Assembly (NCBI GenBank): GCA_014155875.1 | Contig: JACEFZ010024509.1 | Location: 470,001-534,000, forward strand | Length of the DNA stretch: 64,000 nt | Reading direction: 5' to 3' | From: Cepaea nemoralis | Lineage: Eukaryota > Mollusca > Gastropoda > Stylommatophora > Helicidae | Part shown: positions 42,126-52,899 of the stretch, in pieces | Numbering within the stretch: position 1 is the stretch's first letter | Layout: every line of letters begins with the position of its first letter | Program-made: the position numbers and the translations under genes | The notes under the pieces: model-generated | Databases searched by the model: none | What the model was told of the DNA's origin: nothing | What the model saw: the letters and a program-made list of their open reading frames with translations, nothing else

Positions 42126-43800
42126 AAGTTTTTTTAGCCTTCATGATACCAGTGATTAGTGGGGACTTAAACAGATCATAAATGTCTTTGTTGCTTCGTC
42201 TTTTCCACTCTCCACTTTGTGAATCCCTAATGGGCCTAAAGAGTCGTCTTAAGACTTTGTTCTCAAAGGTTTGTAACATTGCTTCGTCTCCTTTAGTTGT
42301 ACTCCAGGTTTCAGAGCCATACAGCACAACCGGTCTGATCAGTGTTTTGTATATTGTGATCTTGGTGTTACGAGATAGCGCATTTGATTTTAACAGATGT
42401 TGTAATGCGTAGTATATCTTATTTCCAGAGTTAATTCTAGCTTGTATTTCTTCCCTTATTATTTTGGAGCAGTTGAAGATTTTACCCAGGTATTTGTATG
42501 TTTCCGTTCTTTTAATGGTCATATTATCTATTTGTATGTGGCCAGAGCTTTTAGCTGTTCCTTCTCTTGAAATTACCATATATTCTATCTTATCTTGGTT
42601 GATAACCAGCCCCATTTGTTGAGCTTTTTCTTTAAATGAGTCAATATTTCTGATGTCTTTTGTTCATTTCCCCCTATAATATCTATATCATCTGCATAAC
42701 CAAGCAGTTTGGATGTTCCTCCAAAAGCACATTTCTCCTTTACCTTCTTTACAACTTTCTCTAGAGCCAGATTGAAAAGGAGCGGCGATAATGCATCACG
42801 CTCTTTCAAGGCAGATGTTATTTGGAAAGGGTCTGATTTCCTGTCTTTATATGTTACTATATTATAAGTATCTTCCATGCATAGTCTGGTCATGTTCATT
42901 AACTTCCTTGGTATTTCAAATTCCTGCATAGTATTCCATAGACTATTCCTATGGACACTATCATAAGCCTTTTTAAAATCCACAAAACTTTTATGAGATC
43001 TCTGTTATATTCCCAATTTTTCTCAGCTATTTGTCGTAAGATAAATATCTGATCTATTGTTGATCTGCTTTGTCTAAAACCCGCCTGTTAGTCACCTAAT
43101 ATGTCTTCTGAATATGGTTTTAGTCTATTTAGTAATACCGCGGGTAGTATCTTATAGCTTGTGGACAGTAGTGATAGCCCTCTATAATTTTCACACTGGA
43201 ACTTGTCTCCTTTCTTAAAGATAGGTATCAATAATGACTTTTTCCAGTCATGGGGTAGTTCTTCTGCCCTCCAGAGTTTTATTATTTGTTCGTATAGCTT
43301 TAGATGTAATGCATGGCCACCTGCCTTTATAAATTCAGCAGCAATTCCATCAGCCCCAGTTGCCTTATGGTTTTTAAGTCGTGTTATTACATATAGGATT
43401 TCTTAAAAAGTAGGTTCTTCAATTTGTGGTTCATACGTTAGAACCTCTTCTTGTGGGAAAATGTTACTTGGAGCTTCACAATTTAATAATTCAACAAAGT
43501 ATTCTTTTCATGTGTTACACATTTCCTCATTGATATTTATCATATTCCCATTTTTGTCTTTTAAACCATATGCGTTGTGTTGGTGCCCTCGTTTCATTGA
43601 CTTCAGTTCTTTAAATAACTTTCTGGATTTGTTTTTCTGGTGATTGGTTTCCATATCTTTGATTATATTGCTCATATATTCTCGATTCTGCTGCCGAACT
43701 ATTTTTGTAGCCTCTTTACATTCAGTTCTATGTTGCTCTTCTTTTTGGATGTTGTTGATGTCATTTAGCCATAACTGTCTGGCATTCTTTTTCCTAATGA
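42119..43800 (-). pseudogene. LINE D reverse transcriptase, broken
   Basis: From the N-terminal side: NARQLWLNDINNIQKEEQ and KLFKELKSMKRGHQHNAYGL (about 43800-43520); a worn fingers region at 43000-43500 in which DWKKSLLIPIFKKGD-like words can be traced; MDFKKAYDSVHRNSLWNTM at 42983; SPLLFNLALEKVVKKVKEK and GYADDIDIIG (catalytic YADD) at about 42715-42690; then KIEYMVISREG, KYLGKIFN and VVLYGSETWS. Frame changes near 42600 and 43000 and several stops inactivate it. Confidence 0.85.
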
Positions 43801-43871
43801 TTGCTCCTTCACATTTTTGATTCAACCATCTGTTCTTTCTATGCGTGGTTAACACACCGAGTATACTACAG

Positions 43872-44150
43872 TGAAACCTGCTGTATGCAACTAAGTGCAA
43901 CAAAATGAAACCTGGGTGTACAAGTACAACAAAGTGAAACCTGTTGTATGCAAGCAAGTAAAACATAATGCAACCTCCAGTATGTAAGCAAGTGCAACAC
44001 AATGTAACCTGCTGTATGCAAGCAAGTACAACAAAATGTAACCTTCTGTATGCAAACAAGTAAAGCAAAATGAAACCTACAGTATGCAACCAAGTACAAC
44101 AAAATGAAACTCCGGTATGCAAAAATAACAAAATGACACCTGTTGTAAGT
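43872..44150. repeat. Minisatellite of about 40-45 bp, 7 copies
   Basis: Unit GAAACCTGCTGTATGCAAGC then AAGTACAACAAAAT, repeated with drift. One further unit lies on the far side of LINE D at 41307, so the LINE either inserted in the array or carried a unit as its duplication. Confidence 0.88.
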
Positions 44151-44689
44151 AGTAGGGTAGGAGGTATTTGATGAGTAAATGTGGTTGGCAACCCCCGATT
44201 TTTTACTATATAAAAAGTCTACGACCGCAAGCGAAACGTCATAAAAGCCAACCGCATGTGATCTCTGACCTGCCATGGGATGTAACTCATGAATAAATAA
44301 GCTAGTGTTCTTACACTATTACTTATCTTTTTGTTGCGAATTTTATTTTTAAAAATGTAATAATTGCTGATAGTATTAGTTGTAGTGGGTGATGCTTAAA
44401 CACTATCATACAACGATTGATGCTGTGTTAGGGTACAGTGCTCTCCCCCTCTGATTTTGCCTCTTTTTTCGTCTTCTTTCTTTATCTGTATTTGGCATAA
44501 TACTATCACCATTCAATTGGTGATGTGCAAGGGATACGGTTACAGTGCAATCCCTCGAGGTGATCTAGGGGGCGGCCGGGCGTGATGCCGGGATCTAAGG
44601 GGTGGCGCGCAGGTGCCGGCGTGTGGGGTAGGACTAGGTGATTCGAACCTCGAGCCATGACAGGCTTCATATGTAAACAACTTATAAGT
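44151..44689. other. Unassigned sequence
   Basis: No recognisable gene or element; a GC-rich patch lies at 44560-44640. It leads into the 148-bp array. Confidence 0.5.
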
Positions 44690-45300
44690 AAAAATGGAAA
44701 TATGGCGGCTATATGATCTGCAGAGAGTCGTAGTCGTGTAAACACTATAATCACACAGGTTACAAAAGAAAACCTTAAAAAGTAAAGATGGCCGACATTA
44801 TTGTTGTTAGCGAGTATAACTTAGTGAAATATGTTTTTAAGGGGTAGGTAGCAGTTATTAGTGATCTGTAGAGGGTCACAGTGGCTTATTCACTATCGTC
44901 ATACAGGTTACAAGTGAAAACCTTAAAAAGTAAAGATGGCCGATATTATTGATTGTCGCTAGTATAGCTTAGTGAAATTCATTGTTAAGGGGTGGGTAGC
45001 GTTTACTGGTGATCTGTAGAGTGTCGAAGCGGCCTATAAACTATCTTCACACAGGTTACAAATGTAACCCTTAAAAAGTAAAAATGGCCGATATTATTGA
45101 TTTTAGCGGGTATAGCTTAGTGAAATTCATTGATAAGGGATGGGTAGCGGTTATCAATTATCTGTAGAGTGTCGTAGTGGCCTATACACTATCATCACCC
45201 AAGTTTCAAATGAAAACATTAAAAAGGTAAAGATGACGGTATTATTGGATGTAGCGCATATGGCTTAGTGAAATTCGTTGGTAAGAAGTGGATGAGTGGA
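44690..45300. repeat. 148-bp tandem repeat, about 4 copies
   Basis: AGTAAAGATGGCCGA-type starts lie at 44781, 44929, 45077 and about 45226. Each is followed by TATAGCTTAGTGAAATTC, a GGGGTGGGTAGCG block, GATCTGTAGAG and CACACAGGTTACA. The period is nearly constant. Confidence 0.92.
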
Positions 45301-45545
45301 AGGGTAGATAGACAAGTGCATCTGATCGCTATTAAGGGGTGAGCGAGTGGTGGGATGGCTAGATAAATACGGCCGGTCCTTGATAAGAGCCAGAGGAGAT
45401 GCTTGATAAAGACTCTCGGTCGATGGTAAAGGGTGGGTGAACGGAGGAAAGGCTAGATACTTCTGATCATTGTTAATGGGTGGTCGAGTGGCGAGGTGAC
45501 TAGATAAATACGTCCGGTCCTTAATAAGACCCAGAGGTTAAATGT
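45301..45545. repeat. Tandem duplication of about 141 bp
   Basis: CTAGATAAATACGGCCGGTC with CTTGATAAGAGCCAGAGG at 45359 recurs at 45500 as CTAGATAAATACGTCCGGTC with CTTAATAAGACCCAGAGG. It directly follows the 148-bp array but is not related by eye. Confidence 0.8.
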
Positions 45546-45769
45546 CATATTAAGTCTAAAGACTTAACTCGTAGATGGCTGATCTGGGGTAGACCGCCTG
45601 CGAGATTCATCACGGGGCTATGTCGGCGGGGGTGAACGTACGTGAACGTGTTCAGACATGCCTTTGGGGAAAACCGGAGGATGACGCAGAGCGTACTGAC
45701 CACGGTAAAGCTTCTTAAACATGTGTAGACATGTTTTCTATGGTGCATCAACCGTACAGTCTGTATAAA

Positions 45770-46255
45770 AAGGACCACAAAGGCGGGCTAAAGCCTTGGC
45801 TAATGACTCAACCGATTAAAGATAGCGCTGCATCCGGTCACTTGTCTAATGGGATACATCCGAAAAACACATGGCTAAAGTCAATCAAAGATGGCGCTGC
45901 ATACGATCACACGTGGGTAATGGGATACAAACCGAAACACGTGGCTAAAACGAGTCAAATATGGCACTGCATCCGTTCACGGGACTAATGTTATACAACC
46001 GAAACACGTGGGCAATGGTCATATCCGATAAAATAGAGCGCTGCTTCCGGTCACCTGTGTAATGGCTACAACCAGACCATGTTCTCACTGGCTAAAGCCG
46101 CTCAAAGATGGCATCGCATCCGATCACACGTGGTAATGATCACATCCGATCAAATATGGCGATGCTTCCGGTCATATGGCTAAGGGATATAATCGAAACA
46201 CGTGACTAAAGCCGGGTAAAGATTGCGTCGCAGTCGATCACATGTGTAAGGGTAC
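45770..46255. repeat. Minisatellite of about 65-75 bp
   Basis: The words GGCTAAAGCC, CAAAGATGGCGCTGCATCCG, TCACACGTGG and ACCGAAACACGT cycle six to seven times with substitutions and deletions. The intervening 45546-45769 shows nothing recognisable. Confidence 0.85.
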
Positions 46256-46321
46256 AGCTGAACACTGTATATTGATTCACGAAGTTAATTGTAGATTGTC
46301 GAGATATTTTGAACAGTAGAA

Positions 46322-46505
46322 AGCCGGTTTATTTTCGAAGAGGTTACTGACGCAATTCGTAATCCCGCATACCGTGTCCGAAACACAGATTCCGGCGATT
46401 CGACAGAAAAATACCCTGTGTTGATTTTAAAATAATGGTATGAGTGCCAGTCGTTCAGACATCAATGGTCAACTACTGAACGTAAACCTCGTAAGAACTT
46501 AAGAA
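46322..46505 (+). mobile_element. tRNA-derived SINE, copy 2, old
   Basis: Diverged relative of the SINEs at 30833 and 49411: GAGGTTACTGACGC, CGTAATCCCGCATACCG, a worn GATTCGAC B box, CGTTCAGACATCAATGGTCAA and CTACTGAACGTAAACCTCG. Confidence 0.6.
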
Positions 46506-46507
46506 GA

Positions 46508-46680
46508 AATGGCCTCAAAAACTTGGTGACAACTGGCAAAATTGAAGGGAAACGCACAAGGTTAAGGCAGAGAATAAACATCTGGACGGCTTGGGCACAT
46601 GGCATAATCGAGCTATAGAAATGATCCAAGATTAGTGATCTGGTGAGAAGCGAACCATGACCGAATACGTTTATCGGCAA
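46508..46680 (+). mobile_element. LINE family A 3' fragment
   Basis: Plus frame NGLKNLVTTGKIEGKRT parallels LINE A (NGLENLVTTGKIEGNRS) at the C-terminus, then decays with stops. Confidence 0.75.
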
Positions 46681-46699
46681 AGCACTTGCTAATGATTAT

Positions 46700-47095
46700 T
46701 GGGTTTGGTGTCTGTTGAGAAAGAAATACCTAAAATGTAGTTGCTGAGACGAATATTGCTAATTCTTTGAACTGCCAGAGTAACTAACAACGACTGCCTG
46801 AAAGAGGCTAATGAAACTAAAATATTATTATCAACAATAAGAAAGAGACAAACAGCTTTCTTTGGTCATGTGATGAGAAGAAAGGCATTGGAGAACATCC
46901 TGACGACTGGAAAGATCAATGGGAAGAGAGGCAGCGGCAGACCAAAGACCAAGAGCAATGGTGTTAAATGGATTAGACGGTAGCATGGAGGAATATATAA
47001 TCAGCAGAACTGATCCAGAACACCAAAGACCGATATATATATATATATATATGAATGCCGACGCCAGCTGGCAAGGCACTTGATGATGATGAGGT
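46700..47095 (+). mobile_element. LINE family E 3' fragment
   Basis: Frames read TARVTNNDCLKEANET, TAFFGHVMRRKALENILTTG and KINGKRGSGRPKTKSNG, a LINE C-terminus distinct from family A. The tail contains a TA run (47035-47052) and ends GGCACTTGATGATGATGAGG. It is the reference for the split copy around Gypsy-1. Confidence 0.82.
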
Positions 47096-47258
47096 TTAGA
47101 ATGTGTTCCAACAAAGTGATAACCTCAGCCAGTCCATATGTGCTGTGCTGAACCGTGACCTGGCTACATCCTAATAAACCTGACAGGATACAGATACTTG
47201 TTGCTGAGTGGACTGCGTTAAAATGGTCTCGAGTTGGTGGTTATGAGTGTTATATTTT

Positions 47259-47260
<2 letters not shown>

Positions 47261-47329
<69 letters not shown>
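47261..47329. repeat. (CT)n microsatellite
   Basis: About 69 bp of CT dinucleotides. Confidence 0.97.
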
Positions 47330-47332
<3 letters not shown>

Positions 47333-48919
47333 CTCACATCCTCCATCTTATGATCAGGAACAACATTTAAGAACCTGTAATACAACAGGATCCGGTTCGT
47401 TCAAATACACTATTTCTCTTCTCGTACTTCACTACACGTTTAGAATGTTTAACATAATCATAACATCGTACTATCACTCTTACACTCATATAGATATAAA
47501 AATATCAAACATCGGCGGTAATATACATATTACCATTGCCCACAAGTCTGAGCCGACCGTTACGTTCGACGTTTTCAGTTTGAATGTTCACTTTTTTGGA
47601 CACATCTTTCTCTCCCAGACTTATTCCAAAGCGTCTGTATCAAGGCGATCCGCCTGACCAAAGTGTGTCTAGGGTGTGACTAAACCTCACGTTCTTGTCA
47701 TGATAATACCGCTCCTCTGACATGAAGTTCCAGAACCCGTCCCCGCACACCCCTCTGGCTTCTACCCTTGGAGATGAGAAAGAAAGCTCTCCAACATAGT
47801 CACTGTCATATAGCCAATGACAGTAGCATAGGATTCATTTGATGAGTTAGCGCATCAAGAGCAAGTTATAGAGTGTCACAAACGTTGCACGTAGTGACAC
47901 ATACATTGAACGCAATGATGACGTCATTGTAATACGTCACCTAACACTGTAACGGTTAGATGGCCAGTGTGTGATCCAGCAAAGACAGCGTTAGGACGTG
48001 CTTCACCACCATTCACGGAATACCGGCCGTTATAATGCTGCCAGTCCTCGGTGTCCACATGAAGTCGCTCTAGGTGTATCCGGCAATTGACTACAGGTAC
48101 TCCTGGCTCCACTGATGCCACGGTCGCTGGCATATCTGGTATTCGCTATATGACAGTGGAAGGTAGGCGTTTGTCATGCATTCATTCTTATAGCAGGTGG
48201 CCAGCTTGGTGCCCAACTATCTACGCAGTCTCGGGAGATGATGCGTGACGGAGAAGCAAGAGCGAAAGTGCGGTGTGAAAGACTGAAGCCTGGATGTGCT
48301 CACTCGCTCACGTTTGCTGTTGAAGTTGCCTGCGATAAATTATATCTCAGTTCACTCGAATGACTTTGTTGTTGGATTTATGTTGGAGTCAGCATAGTGA
48401 GGCTGTCCTATATGTGATTGTACAATACAGTTCTAGCGGTTAAAAGCCACGTCAATATCATGAGAGGAAGCAGAGATCAGCGTTTGACCCATGACAGTCA
48501 CATAGAGAAACAACAGCACTCCGACAGATGCAAACCCCTTTCATACAGCTCATTGTGTTTAAATTACTGATTATACTTTTAGCTTTTGTGATTAGTTTAA
48601 TTATTCGTTGCCCCACGAATCTCCTTCCCAATACTACACGCAGATTTCGTGAATCACGTGTCCAACCCATAACAAAAGAGTAAGTTTTATATTTATATTT
48701 TCATGCAGTGTATATCACGTTATTGTATCGCTGTGTTTTGTTGTGTCTATGTTGACGAAGGCTTTGGTCGCAACGTCCGTATTGTTATTTCTGATGGTGT
48801 TCGGGTCAAGCTTAATGCATACTTCCCTGATGTTGGTGATCCTTTCATGGAGTAGTCGACCTGAACTTCAATGCCTCGGACTTCAGTCTGAAAGCGTATT
48901 CTTCCAGAGGAGTCTCAAC
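47330..48919. other. Unassigned sequence
   Basis: No convincing gene. A 69-codon minus-strand frame at 47924-48133 (ending HTGHLTVTVLGDVLQ) is the most coding-like piece but matches nothing I know. It may be a decayed transposon. Confidence 0.45.
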
Positions 48920-49262
48920 AAACCAGCCAACTAACCAATTAACCCAGCGAAGAACCAACCAGCTAGCGATCCATCAACTAACCAACCAAGCAACCAAGCA
49001 ACTAACCTACCAACCAACAAACCATCCAGCGATTCATCACCCAACCACCCAGAGATCCAAACAAGCAGCCAGCCAACCAATCAATCAGCAACCCATCAAC
49101 TAACCAGCCAACCAACCAACCGACTAACCAGCCAGCCAGCCAGCCAGCCAAGCAAGGAAGCAACCAACCAACCTAACCAGTGATCAATCAACCAACCAGC
49201 GATCCATCAATCGACGAACGAACGAACGAACCAACCAACCAACCAACCAACCAACCAACCAG
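48920..49262. repeat. AACC-rich minisatellite
   Basis: CCAACCAACCAGC-type units with GATCCATCAA interspersed, ending in a pure AACC run at about 49228-49262. Confidence 0.93.
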
Positions 49263-49375
49263 TCTACCACCCATCCCAATGCCTTACAAATTACTATTGC
49301 TTATAATAGTTATTTTATAGTACTTTAGTCGTTGTCATAGTTTTTGTCTGACGATGAAGTTTGGCTAGCCGAAAC

Positions 49376-49865
49376 ACACCAATATTTTGATTGGGTAGCG
49401 TAGCAATGCCGGCTTTCTGGCCTAGAGGTTACCAGCTTTTCTCCGCAATCTCGTATACTCTCGTAAGTAACGTGACGACGGTGAGAATCAGCAGTGGTTC
49501 GAATCGCGTCGGTAACTTAGGGGTATGTGAGCCGGTCGCTCAGAAAGCAATGGCAAACTACTGAGCGTAATCTTGCCAAGAAATCAACAATCAGCTGAAA
49601 GATGCTGATGTTGACAGCGATGTCCTGTAAAGGATATGCAAACATTTTTTATTTTAAGCGTAGCAATGCCCAGATTCGAACCTGTCGCTTCCAAATATCG
49701 ACAGCTCCGTGGTGAGGTGATAAGTGTACTTCGACTAACCACCAACTGTTAACAGTAACAGTTAGTTGTATATTCTTTACAGGACGTTGCAATCAACGCC
49801 AGCATCTGATTTACTAGACAATGTTAGTTCAGTAGCTTGCCATTGATTTCTAATGCCTCATATCA
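49376..49865 (-). mobile_element. Older inverted SINE-like element, split by SINE copy 3
   Basis: The minus strand of 49657-49865 has CAATGGCAAGCTACTGAAC, GATGCTGGCGTTGATTGC and TCCTGTAAAGAATAT, all SINE-body words, and a B box GGTTCGAATCTGGGC near 49672-49690. Its first bases lie left of 49411 (TAGCGTAGCAATGCC), so SINE copy 3 landed inside it. Confidence 0.6.
49411..49656 (+). mobile_element. tRNA-derived SINE, copy 3, with target duplication
   Basis: 246 bp: A-box-like TGGCCTAGAGGTTACC, B box GGTTCGAATCGCG at about 49496, then the shared body GTCGCTCAGAAAGCAATGGC and the end CCTGTAAAGGATATGCAAAC with an AT-rich tail. A perfect 14-bp duplication AGCGTAGCAATGCC flanks it at 49397-49410 and 49657-49670. 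It is the best copy in the window. Confidence 0.93.
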
Positions 49866-49964
49866 ACGGAATCAACACAAAGCGGATTGTTTCGAAATCT
49901 TCTATGGCTGTTTTACGAACCCTCAACTCGGTATGTCGGCGATTATCCACTAAATATCAGATCC

Positions 49965-50335
49965 CAGCAATAGAGATAAAGAACAGAACATGGCAAGCAA
50001 AAGCTGCATTTCGGAAAATGAAAAGTATCTTATACAATAAGTCACTATAATTTAAGGTAAACAAAAGAGTCATGGACTGCTTTACATAACATGTCTTGCT
50101 GTATGGCAGTGAATCTTGGAATGTTCATGAACAAATTAGGAAGAACTTGGAAGCAACAGAAATGTGGTTCTTGACACGAATGTTGCGAATTCCTTAGACT
50201 GCCAGAGTAACTAACAACGACTACCTGAAAGAGGCTAATGAAACTAGAACAATATATTCAACAATAATAATAAGACAAACATCTTTCTTTGATCTGGCAA
50301 TGCACTTGATGATGACGATCGCCAGATTCCACAAC
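49965..50335 (+). mobile_element. LINE family E fragment, internally deleted
   Basis: RTWQAKAAFRKMKSILYNKS, YGSESWNVHEQIRKNLEATE, MWFLTRMLRIP and TARVTNNDYLKEANET, then a jump from TSFF straight to the tail GGCAATGCACTTGATGATGA. Stops are present. Confidence 0.8.
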
Positions 50336-50360
50336 CAACAAGACACACCTAACATGTCTT

Positions 50361-50465
50361 CATTAGCTAAGTCCGTCATCCAGTAGAACCTACATCATTA
50401 GCTAGGTGTATCATTCATTTGAACCCTCAGCATTAGCTATGTCTATCATCCAACTGAACCTACAG
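50361..50465. repeat. 35-bp tandem repeat, 3 copies
   Basis: CATTAGCTAAGTCCGTCATC begins units at 50361, 50396 and 50431, each ending GAACCTACA or GAACCCTCA. From 50466 to about 50860 nothing is recognised. Confidence 0.88.
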
Positions 50466-50933
50466 CAATGGAATGTGGACATAACTCGCATTCAGTCATT
50501 TCAATAGACTGTAGATGTGTCGGCTTGTGTTTATATATTCTGAGCTGACGAAGGCTTTAGCCACAAAATCCATTTTGTTTCTTGTAGTCGTGTAAAGCTC
50601 ACTGTGTACTTCTTGTTTTTTTCGTTATTCATTCACTGCCTGTATAGGTTTTACTGTAGTCCCTCTTATTCAAGTGTTAATCATTGCCTATCACCATGAA
50701 CTGCTATTAAATGTTTCACCTTTCATCTTCGTAGTCTGTTAAGATTTTATCGATGTTTACAATCCTTGTTTGTTGTTGTTGGTAATTATAGGTCCTTTTT
50801 AGCGCCACCAAACCTTAAACTGTTAATACAATTTTGGTTTAAAAAATCTGTTAAAAACCCCATCTATACTGTTCAATCAAAGAAACGCAACATTACTGCA
50901 GTTTCAATTCCAAACTTGTGCCAACATTTTAAT

Positions 50934-51337
50934 TTACGGAATTAATGTTTCAATCCTGGCAAGTTCTGGCGATGCCGGTCCGTGAGAACAGGACCTCTGT
51001 AGGTTCTTATAGCTCAAAGACCAGTGTCGTGCAGCCTGTTCCTGACCGTTTAATCTGTCTTCCGACGAACTCCTGGCATTGACTGTACTGTGGAGGACGG
51101 AGATGCAAATCGATTTATAAGGTGACGCTGCTGTATGGCTGTATGAAGCGGTCTTCGGCAGCAGTTGTGATTCTGGGTCACCCACTTACCCGCCGTCTGC
51201 CATTGAATCAGTTTCTTAAAATCGCCTCCAAAGGCACTAATGGTACTTCTAACCACATTAAATTCTCTGGCTACTACACTTTGTAACTATAAACGTACAA
51301 TGATGTTGAGTCGTTGTTCTGTAGTGAGATGAGCCAT
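50934..51337 (-). pseudogene. Tc1-like transposase, N-terminal half, degenerate
   Basis: From the ATG at 51337: MAHLTTEQRLNIIVRL, a stop, VVAREFNVVRSTISAFGGDF, then in other frames RHLINRFASPSSTVQSMPGV and TVRNRLHDTGL followed by TYRGPVLTDRHRQNLPG. These are the paired helix-turn-helix DNA-binding domains of Tc1 transposases. The sequence ends before the DDE catalytic region. At 50868-50895 CTGTTCAATCAAAGAAACGC resembles an element end, so this may be an internally deleted copy. 51338-51780 holds nothing recognisable. Confidence 0.8.
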
Positions 51338-51780
51338 ACTTGCGCATTGAATTTTTAAATGAAGTTATTCGAGGAGCGTCAATCTTTTATAAGCATTCAA
51401 TAATATGGCCAGATAGTTTTGTGTTCATTAAGTTTCACAGGATTATCATGAACCTGTCGCAAATTATTGTCAAAAATGGTGTTTTGACCTTGACCTCTTT
51501 CGGACCTCACGAATCATGAGGTGAGTACAATTCAGGAAACCACTAGAAGTTAATGATCAGATGGACACAGTCGATAGGTTGACTGATGTCCAATCAGCGC
51601 AAAGATTACATTGCGTAACAGTATAGTTTCCCTTCCTAGATACATTATTTTTTTCATTTGTCTGGCTGCCTGAATGTCTGCCTCCATGTCAGTCCGACTG
51701 TGTCTCTAACTTGTCTTGAATGGATCTGACTATATTAGCTGCGTACATGATTGTGACTATCATTGTTTGCCACCGTATGG

Positions 51781-52390
51781 TAGAAGGAGGAGGCGGGGGA
51801 AAGGGTAATAGAAAGAGAAAATGGAAGACGGTGTTAGAAGCTGGTTGGAAGAAGAAGGAAAATTGTAGAAGATGGTGGTAGAAGGTAGTAGTAGAGTGTG
51901 GTAGAAGGCGGGGGAAGAGATGATCGAACGCAGTAGAGGGTTATAGAAATTGGTAGTAGGAGGAAGGTGATAGTAGGAGGCTGGTGGAAGAAGAGGATGT
52001 TAGAAGAAGAGGGTGGTGGAAGGTGGTAGTAGGAAGAATATTTTAGAAGATGACGGAAGAAGGTGATTGTAGAACGAAGATGGTAGAAAAGGGGGGGGGG
52101 GGGGGTAGTAGTAGGAGGAAAGTGGTAGTAGGAGGAATATTTTAGAAGATGATGGAAGAAGGAAGAACGTGATTTTAAGAGGAAGGTGGTAGAAGTTGGT
52201 TGTAGAAGATGGTAGTAAGAGGAATGTGGTAGAAGGTTAATTTTGGAGGAAGGTTGTAGTAGAAACATGTGGTAGTAGGAGGAAGGTGATACAAGAGGAT
52301 AGTAGAAGGACGTAGTAAGAGAAATGTGATAGAAGAGGGTGGTGGAAGGTGGAAGAGGAGAGTGTTTAACATTTTATTCTACTCCTCCTC
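51781..52390. repeat. GAAGGTGGTAGTAGGAGG-type minisatellite
   Basis: Degenerate AG/TG-rich units (GGTGGTAGAAG, TAGTAGGAGGAA) with a 15-base G run at 52090-52105. Minus-strand Ser/Pro/Tyr ORFs are artefacts. Confidence 0.9.
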
Positions 52391-52899
52391 ACGATACCTC
52401 ATTCTAACACCAAGGAGGTGTTAGAAGGAGATGTGGAATGAGGTGTTAGAAGGATACGTAGAAGGAGGTGTTAGAAAGAGGTGTAAAATTAGGTGTTAGA
52501 AGGAGTTGTCGAATGGGGTGTTAGAAAGAGGTGTTAGAAGGTGTTAGAAGGAGGTGTTAGAAGGATATGGTAGAAGATGGTGTTAGAAAGGAAGTGTTAG
52601 AATGAGTTGTTAGAATGAGGTGTTAGAATGAGGTGTTAGAATGAGGTGGTAGAATGAGGTGTTAGAATGAGGTGGTAGAATGAGGTGTTAGAATGAGGTG
52701 GTAGAATGAGGTGTTAGAATGAGGTGGTAGAATGAGGTGTTAGAATGAGGTGGTAGAATGAGGTGTTAGAATGAGGTGGTAGAATGAGGTGTTAGAATGA
52801 GGTGGTAGAAAGAGGTGTAGAATGAGGTGTCAGAAGGATGGTTAAAAGGAGATGTTAGAATGGAGTATTAGAATGATGTGGTAAAATGATGTATAGAAT
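52391..52899. repeat. 13-bp minisatellite with 26-bp higher-order period
   Basis: Base unit TGTTAGAATGAGG. From about 52630 to 52810 it alternates strictly with TGGTAGAATGAGG, giving a 26-bp period of about seven cycles. The left side is less regular (AAGGAGGTGTTAG). Confidence 0.93.

Larger units (their letters stand above)
41326..43871 (-). mobile_element. LINE family D, with nested LINE A and flanking duplication
   Basis: A minus-strand LINE whose ORF runs from about 43800 to 42119, is interrupted by a LINE A fragment, and resumes at 41596. The 3' tail is a short GAAGAAGAAG. TGAAACCTGCTGTATGCAA (19 bp) occurs at 41307-41325 and 43872-43890, consistent with a target-site duplication or with insertion into the minisatellite that follows. 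The family is distinct from A and B. Confidence 0.82.

Noticed and set aside
45770..46255. Spaced repeats resembling a CRISPR array
   Set aside because: The whole 65-75 bp unit is repeated with drift, so it is a minisatellite.
47924..48133. 69-codon minus-strand ORF
   Set aside because: Short, no homologue recognised, no splice or start context; not enough to call a gene.
49460..49510. Possible tRNA gene from the B box GGTTCGAATC
   Set aside because: No cloverleaf can be completed; the sequence repeats elsewhere with the same body and is a SINE head.
51834..52372. Minus-strand ORFs rich in Ser, Pro, Tyr and Leu
   Set aside because: Translation of the GAAGGTGGTAG minisatellite.
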